Positions 57,541-64,000 of a DNA stretch of 64,000 bases are shown here, in pieces. The notes below the pieces were generated by a model that had not been told where the DNA came from, did no database searches, and saw only the letters and a program-made list of their open reading frames with translations. The DNA lies in assembly GCA_003255065.1 (NCBI GenBank), contig QAOA01000112.1, positions 720,695-784,694 of the forward strand, in the 5' to 3' direction. Made by a program: the position numbers and the translations under genes. Positions within the stretch are counted from its first letter, which is position 1. Each line of letters begins with the position of its first letter. The DNA comes from Cercis canadensis (lineage: Eukaryota; Streptophyta; Magnoliopsida; Fabales; Fabaceae).

Positions 57541-60500
57541 TGGAAACCATCCCTTATACAATCCCTTCCACCAAATTCCAATCACTTCTTTTATACAGAA
57601 GTGGTAAAATAATTCGATCCTCCAATTCCAGTCTCCACCAAATCCAACCCTTTCTCTCTTCTTCAATTTCAATCAAACCCTCGTATTCTTATTCTAGCAA
57701 ATTTCGTAGTCTTCGTCACCACACACTACGTTGTCTCGCTGAATCCAGTAGTAACCACCACCACGACGGTGATCATACTCATCAGGGCCACCATCACCAC
57801 CATCATCATCACCACATAGATAGCAACGATTGTGCTAATCTTACTGCACCTCAGAGAGCGATTTTGGCATTCGCTAAAGCCACCAGATGGATCGACTTGG
57901 CAAACTTCTTAAGGGAGCATTTGCAATTATGTTGTTGTTCTGCGGCTTTATTTGTGGCCGCTGCCATTTGCCCTTACGCCTTGCCAAAGCCCGGGATCAA
58001 GTCTTTTCAAAATGCTCTCATTTTCATTGCTTTTCCTTTAGTTGGGGTATGTAATGACTTTTTTAATTCTAATAACTCGTCTATAAGCTTGACATGGCAT
58101 TTTTACTCTTTGAGGAATAGTATTTTATAGTGAGTCCTGTAAAATGATTTACAGATAGCTTTCCAGTGTGAGTTGTAGACTCAGCCAGGCTTTTGAGAGA
58201 GAGTGATATGCTCTACTACGGTCTTTTCTTATATCTTTCTTTCTTCCTCTCCAATCAGTAGTTGTCTGTTGAGTATTTTCTATAGTTCCTCGTTTAAAGT
58301 ATACTGACACTGAAAGCTTACCAAAATCATGCACTTCTTTATTTATGTCAGGTTTCTGCATCACTCGATGCTCTGTTTGAAATTACTAGCGGAAAAGTAA
58401 ACATCCATGTACTAATGGCTCTGGCAGCCTTTGCATCAGTTTTTATGGGTAACTCTTTGGAGGGAGGGTTACTTCTTGCCATGTTCAATCTGGCGCATAT
58501 AGGTGAGCTATGCAGACTAACAAACCTGCTGAGATTCGTTTCACAAATCAAGGTTCACAATAAGTTTGATTGTCTAAAGTGAATCATTTCTGCAGCTGAG
58601 GAGTATTTCACCAGTCGTTCCATGGTTGACGTTAAAGAGTTAAAGGAAAATAATCCAGATTTTGCCCTTGTTCTGGATACTACTGATGATAAACTTCCTA
58701 ATACCTTTGACTTGGCATACAAGAGGGTTCCTGTGCATGATGTTACTGTAGGCTCATATATCTTGGTCGGAGCTGGTGAGGTAAGTGGTAGTAAATTTGT
58801 TTGCTAGCAATAATTTTTGACTCCGTTGAATATAACTATTATATCCTTGAAATCCCTGCAGAAGACGAAAGCATGACTGTTGTCCCGTATCTATTTCAGA
58901 TATCTTTGTATAGATCATCAGTCTTGATTTCATGCATTAGCTAGACTTCATTTCAATTTCTGGTGCCTGGAATCTAGTGACCTGTTGCAATATGATTTAC
59001 TGCATTATAATTGAAATCATTATATAATATTGCCAGTATCCAAAAAACAAAGGAAGGAAGAAGGGAAATTAAACTGTGTTCTGTATGTTGAATTACTAAA
59101 ATGTTGAAATATTCCATGCTCCATCGGCTACGGTATCATATCAAATGGGTGATACTCATCACATCAAACTGCAGAATCAATTTGGTAGTATAAATGCTTT
59201 TCATGCCATAAATAATAAGTCCTAGGACAATTTGGTACTATGAATTTAATGGCATATGGATGCCCATAAAAACTGCTGGTTTCGGAAATTTAATCTTACA
59301 GGTTTTTATTATATTATCTTATAACATCACAGTCTGATAAAGGAGGCATGGGTCACTAATGCCCCCCTTTTTTTTTTAAATCTCTTCACATAGTTCAGTA
59401 GTTCTTTGCAGTTCCTTTGCAGGAGATTCTTTCGGGGGGAATTTAAATGTGTTTGGTTTTTCTTAGTATTTTCATTTAAACATTAATGAGCAGATACTAA
59501 GACACAGAAAACACACACATACATGTGTGGGCATGAACTCTGACATATATAATTTGGAGTTTTTAGTCTTATACATCAGACTAAGGAAAAATAATGGGGA
59601 TGGTATTGTGATTAGTCTGTGCCTGTAGACTGTGAAGTTTTCCAAGGGAGTGCCACAATTACCATCGAGCACTTGACAGGGGAAATCAAACCATTGGATG
59701 CCAAAGTTGGAGATAGGATTCCTGGTGGTGCAAGGAACTTAGATGGCAGGATAATAGTAAAGGTACGTTAAGTTGTATATTTATGTTTGTATGTTTCAAT
59801 AATGGAAATATTGGAAGACATAACAAACTTTCTTTATTTTTTTTGTCTTTTTTCTAATTCAGAATTTTGCATTTATATTATAAAATGGTTGTTGTAGTAG
59901 AAATAGTTGTAATGATAGTGGGATCAACTGAAAACACATGTGATTGTGGTAGCTGAAGGTGGGTAATGGTTAGGATGGTGTGGCGATGATGATGAATGAT
60001 AGACGCTGGTGGCTGGGGCTTGGACAATGAGGTCAAACTGGTGGTGCAAATTAGTTTGCAGCTACAGTACTAGTAAGGTGATGGTGGCTGGGATAATAAA
60101 GTTAATGATATTATGGTGTAGATGACTAGTGGTACTATTTTCCTTTGCTTTTAAAATTTGGGGTGGGTTTTATAATGCTTGTGTCTAGATTGGTAGTTGT
60201 GAGGTGGTGGCAGCGATGATGGGAGTTGGTGATGGAGTTACAAGTAGATAATTAGTGAATTGCTTCTTTTCAGCTAGTACTAAATATCTATTGCAATTAT
60301 CAGTGATTTAGTGCTTAGTTTTATGTGACATCAACCACACTGAAACGATTAGGTTTGCAAATATGCCACCAAATTCACCTGAAACTTGAAGAATCATGTT
60401 GAAAACTTTCATTTTCAGTGATAAAGAAAAGGGTAATGAGTTAAGTCTTGAGTTTTAAGGATAGGCTGCTAAAATTCTAGATTACTACTGCTTGCTTGTC

Positions 60501-63500
60501 AGTACTGACAATGCCTGTTCAACCTGCTTGTTTATAAAGCGTGCCTTTCTTTCTGAACTTAGCCCTTAGATCACAAATTTATTTATAATAGGCAACAAAG
60601 ACATGGAAGGAATCAACTCTCAGCAGAATTGTGCAGTTGACTGAAGAAGCACAGTTGAATAAACCAAAGCTTCAAAGGTGGCTGGATGAATTTGGTGAGC
60701 GTTACAGCAAAGTGGTTGTGGTTTTATCTGTTGCTATTGCTGTCATTGGGCCACTCATTTTTAAGTGGCCATTCTTTAGTACATCAGGTAATTTTGGAAA
60801 TGCTTTTACTCTGATTATACTCTTCAATAGTTGATATATCTTGAAAATCTGTATACTGATGATGTTCTTATCCTTTCGATGTGTATTTCCTTTTTCTTAC
60901 AAACTGCCTTGGCAAGATCAGATATGTCAAAGACTCCTTTCCTATAATAGTGAAAAATTTATCAACATTCATTCAAGTAGTAAAGTCTTGACTTGTTGGG
61001 TTGCTCTTATTTTTATAAAATTTTCATCGCCGTTTTTGTCTTAACTAATATAAAGATCTCATAATGTCATATAATGTATCATGGTGATGAACTTGGTGAA
61101 TAGATCTCCTGAGAGCAAGTTAGTCTGGGTAACTTACCAACAGCTAGGATTAACATTTTATTGGATAGTTTGCAAATTTTTTGTAGTTTGGTGATTCTTC
61201 ATGCTCCTTTTTTGATAAGTTGAGTAGCTACCTTCTTAGTATTCTGTTTCTCTCCATTTTATTAACATCTTGAAGATAATTTTGTTTCTTGTACATCTAT
61301 GTATAATTCTGAAGATCCATCTTTCAGCTTATATAGGGTCTGTTTGATGTAGCTTGCAGAGGATCAGTTTATAGAGCTCTGGGGCTCATGGTGGCAGCAT
61401 CACCATGTGCCTTGGCTGTGGCTCCATTGGCTTATGCTACAGCAATTAGCTCCTGTGCAAAAAAGGTATCAGTTGGTTCAACTGTAGTTCATCAGCTCAC
61501 TATTTTGAAATGCACAATGTCAGATCATGTTATGAATTCGTCTCTTGTTATGTTGAAAAATCAAATCTATATATTGAATTGCACCTTTCAATATTTTGAT
61601 GTTCACTTCCTTTTTGTAAAATCAAATATGATCCTAGGGTTTCAGGTACAAATTATTTAGAACCCTGTAAATATGATCTTATGTTTTGCAGTCTTCACTC
61701 AATATTATGCTCATAAGTCATAAGGATAACAATTTCTTAGTCCATTAGTTTTTTTTGTGGAATAGATAGATAGAATGGTGAGACACATGGATCATGAACC
61801 TTAGGGCTCTAGGTGCTAACACTTGCAAGTTGCCTATGTTCTTTAGTGAGTCGAGTAAAAAGATATTCAAAGTGTTCTTATTCCAATTTCTATGTGAAAG
61901 ATACTCATTTTATTAGGGGTCTGACAGATACATTAATTTGCAGGGGATATTGCTCAAAGGTGGACATGTTCTAGATGCTCTAGCTTCTTGCCAAACTATT
62001 GCTTTTGACAAAACAGGAACACTAACGACTGGTGGACTTGTTTTCAAGGCAATGGAACCAATTTATGGTCATCACATTGGGAGCAACAGATCAAAATTTT
62101 CTTCCTGTTGCATTCCTAGCTGTGAAAAAGAAGCTCTTGCTGTTGCTGCCGCCATGGAAAAGGGTACTACTCATCCCATTGGAAGGTATCATTGTGGAAC
62201 TGATTGGATACAAGTTATTTTTAAAACCTTTCTTCTGTTGTAAGTTGCAATGTCGTTGTCATTCATTCTTTTATCCATAGCTAATCCACTTATTCTCTTG
62301 AAGAAGAGGTGGCTGTAATTTTTCCTTTTGTTTTAAAACTTTCTTTGGGTTTAGCTAATCTAACTTCTGAGTCATTTGCAATTGCATATACTATTTAAGT
62401 CTTTAATCTTCAGTTGTGTCATCTTAAATTTGTGGCACATGATCCTGAATGTGATTATTTCCCCCTAGTCTTTATGCCTTTTTTCTTTTTAAATATTGCA
62501 GGGCTGTGGTTGACCACAGTGAGGGCAAAGACCTCCCATCTGTTGCGGTTGAAAGTTTTGAGTATTTTCCTGGTAGAGGTCTCATTGCTACTCTCAACAG
62601 CAGTGAGGTACTATGTTGTTATGTGAACTTACTGGTTACTTGCTTAAATGTTTTACCTTGCTTGACAAACATGATAATTATAATATGCACTGTTTCAGTC
62701 TCTCAAACTCATCTGCCATTCATTTCATGAGTTGTCTAAAACTTCAAACTTCAAATGTTTCCTTCTGCATGCACCTACCTAATATTGTACTGGGACCTAT
62801 AAAGTAAAACAGAATGGACTTCTAAGATTGCATCTTCCTTGTAAATTCTTCTGGTGAATAACAAATACAGTGATTTAAATTGCTTTTTGTCTTGTTATAG
62901 TCTGGAACTGGAGGGGCTAAGCTGTTGAAAGCATCACTTGGATCTGTGGATTTTATCACTTCATTTTGTCAGTCTGAAGGTGAATCAAAAAAGATCAAGG
63001 AAGCTGTTAATTCATCTTCTTATGGAAGTGAATTTGTTCATGCTGCCCTTTCAGTCAATCAAAAGGTGGTGCATTGTAAGACATTTCTTTTCTTGGGTCA
63101 GGGGGTGTAGCGTTGAGCATTTTGAAAGTGCAAGGACCTCTCCAACTTGAGGTTCTCTAAGTCTATAAGCAACAAACTCTCCAGTTGCTTAGAGGATGGC
63201 ATTGGAGACCTCTCCAAATTGAGTTGCTCTTTAGCCCCTTTATTTTGAAATGGACCTTTCTACTCCCTCTTTTTTTGGGGAAAAAAATAAATAAAACACT
63301 TTGGACCACTTTATGTGGTGTTATACCATACTTTCTCATCAGTTTCCACATGAGCCTTTTTTTTTTTTTTTCTGTCGTCAGTTTCCAGATGAACCTGAGT
63401 TATCACTGTCTGCAGGTAACACTAATTCACCTGGAGGATAGACCTCGTCCTGGGGTTTCTAATGTCATACGGGAATTGCAAGATCAAGTGAGGTTTCGTG

Positions 63501-64000
63501 TGATGATGTTAACTGGTGATCATGAGTCTAGTGCAAGGAGAGTCGCAAATGCTGTGGGTATCAATGAGGTTTATTGCAACCTGAAACCTGAGGATAAGCT
63601 TAGTCATGTAAAGGACATCTCAAGGGATACGGGTAAGTTTCACAATTGAGATCTTTTTTTTCTTTACATTTTATGGTGGCATACTAATTGTTGCATTCTT
63701 TATCTGATTTTAGTTTCAAGTTCCCTTTCAATATAGCTCCATTTGTATGAGTAAATTGCACAGGACTGAAGCCAAAGATATTACCTTTGCATGCTTCATT
63801 TCCGGCATGCAAAGATATTTTGTATCCATCAATCACTAATGCAGCTTCATTTGCCTATGTTCATGAACAGATAAGATTTTTACTGTGTATGGGGTTCATA
63901 CATTAAGATTGTTGATTGTCTAAACCGCATGATGTCTTTTTCAGATGAAATCTGCTGCTTTTTTATATTCTGTTTTGGTTTTTACATTTGCATGGTCTAT
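57540..64000 (+). CDS. HMA1: HMA1, chloroplast-envelope P1B-type metal ATPase, 3' end outside window
   Basis: Ten exons are visible: 57540-58046, 58352-58502, 58596-58780, 59616-59762, 60592-60787, 61353-61465, 61944-62185, 62502-62607, 62901-63065, 63416-63632. They encode 676 residues; the family has about 820, so the rest lies beyond 64000. Order: chloroplast transit peptide (Ser/Arg-rich, about 1-65), His-rich metal-binding stretch (73-92, nine His in a row), membrane segments, actuator with TGEIKP (302-307), SPC in the transport helix (412-414, typical of HMA1 in place of CPx), phosphorylation Asp455 in DKTGTLT, HP locus, MLTGDH (635-640). In Arabidopsis HMA1 moves copper, zinc or calcium across the envelope. 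Junctions are all GT-AG with matching phases. Confidence 0.96.

Noticed and set aside
1..64000. CRISPR arrays, rRNA, bacterial operons or organelle inserts
   Set aside because: No regularly spaced repeats, rRNA text or plastid/mitochondrial gene sequences were seen; the window is ordinary plant nuclear DNA.

Overview
The window is nuclear DNA from a eudicot plant, most likely a woody rosid (species not determined). The support is GT-AG split genes, AT-rich flanks, plant-only gene families and plant transposons. It is a draft assembly, with N bases at 35048, 35615, 40968-40976, 43945 and 44671.

Layout, left to right: an intact two-exon CYP81-type P450 (874-3450) and a frameshifted CYP81 pseudogene (5091-6670); a four-exon MEE59-like gene on the minus strand (7425-8276); a tandem array of three malectin-like receptor kinases of the CrRLK1L class, the outer two intact (9545-12055 and 29609-32125) and the middle one (13737-28016) dead and split by three unrelated insertions; a minus-strand PIP-type secreted-peptide precursor (33064-33327); a UGT84B-like glucosyltransferase cluster on the minus strand with one intact gene (41034-42443) and three broken copies; two plus-strand PIP-type precursors (45873-46169 and 48428-48685); an eleven-exon MRG-domain chromatin reader (50194-55638); and the 5' two-thirds of the chloroplast-envelope P1B ATPase HMA1 (57540 to the window end).

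Mobile DNA: a nearly intact Copia element with 441-bp LTRs and a 5-bp target duplication, a PIF/Harbinger-like element carrying a host-exon-like piece, a large composite foldback/MULE-like insertion with host-gene-like segments, a Helitron 3' terminus, two foldback MITEs and a tRNA-derived SINE.

The gene order is the main biological message. From memory of the Arabidopsis map, HMA1, MRG, PIP2, MEE59 and CYP81 genes lie side by side near At4g37270-At4g37370, while CYP81D, a CrRLK1L kinase, UGT84B genes and a PIP gene lie side by side near At2g23190-At2g23270. This window holds both sets interleaved on one chromosome, as expected if it keeps the arrangement that existed before a genome duplication and reciprocal gene loss in the Arabidopsis lineage. 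Three peptide precursors, receptor kinases, P450s and glucosyltransferases make this a stress- and signalling-rich block that expands by tandem duplication, next to two conserved single-copy genes (MRG, HMA1). I see no new multi-gene machinery; the most unusual structures are the nested disruption of the middle kinase, its mosaic origin, the A-B-A'-B' glucosyltransferase array and the 1-nt-overlap uORF of HMA1.
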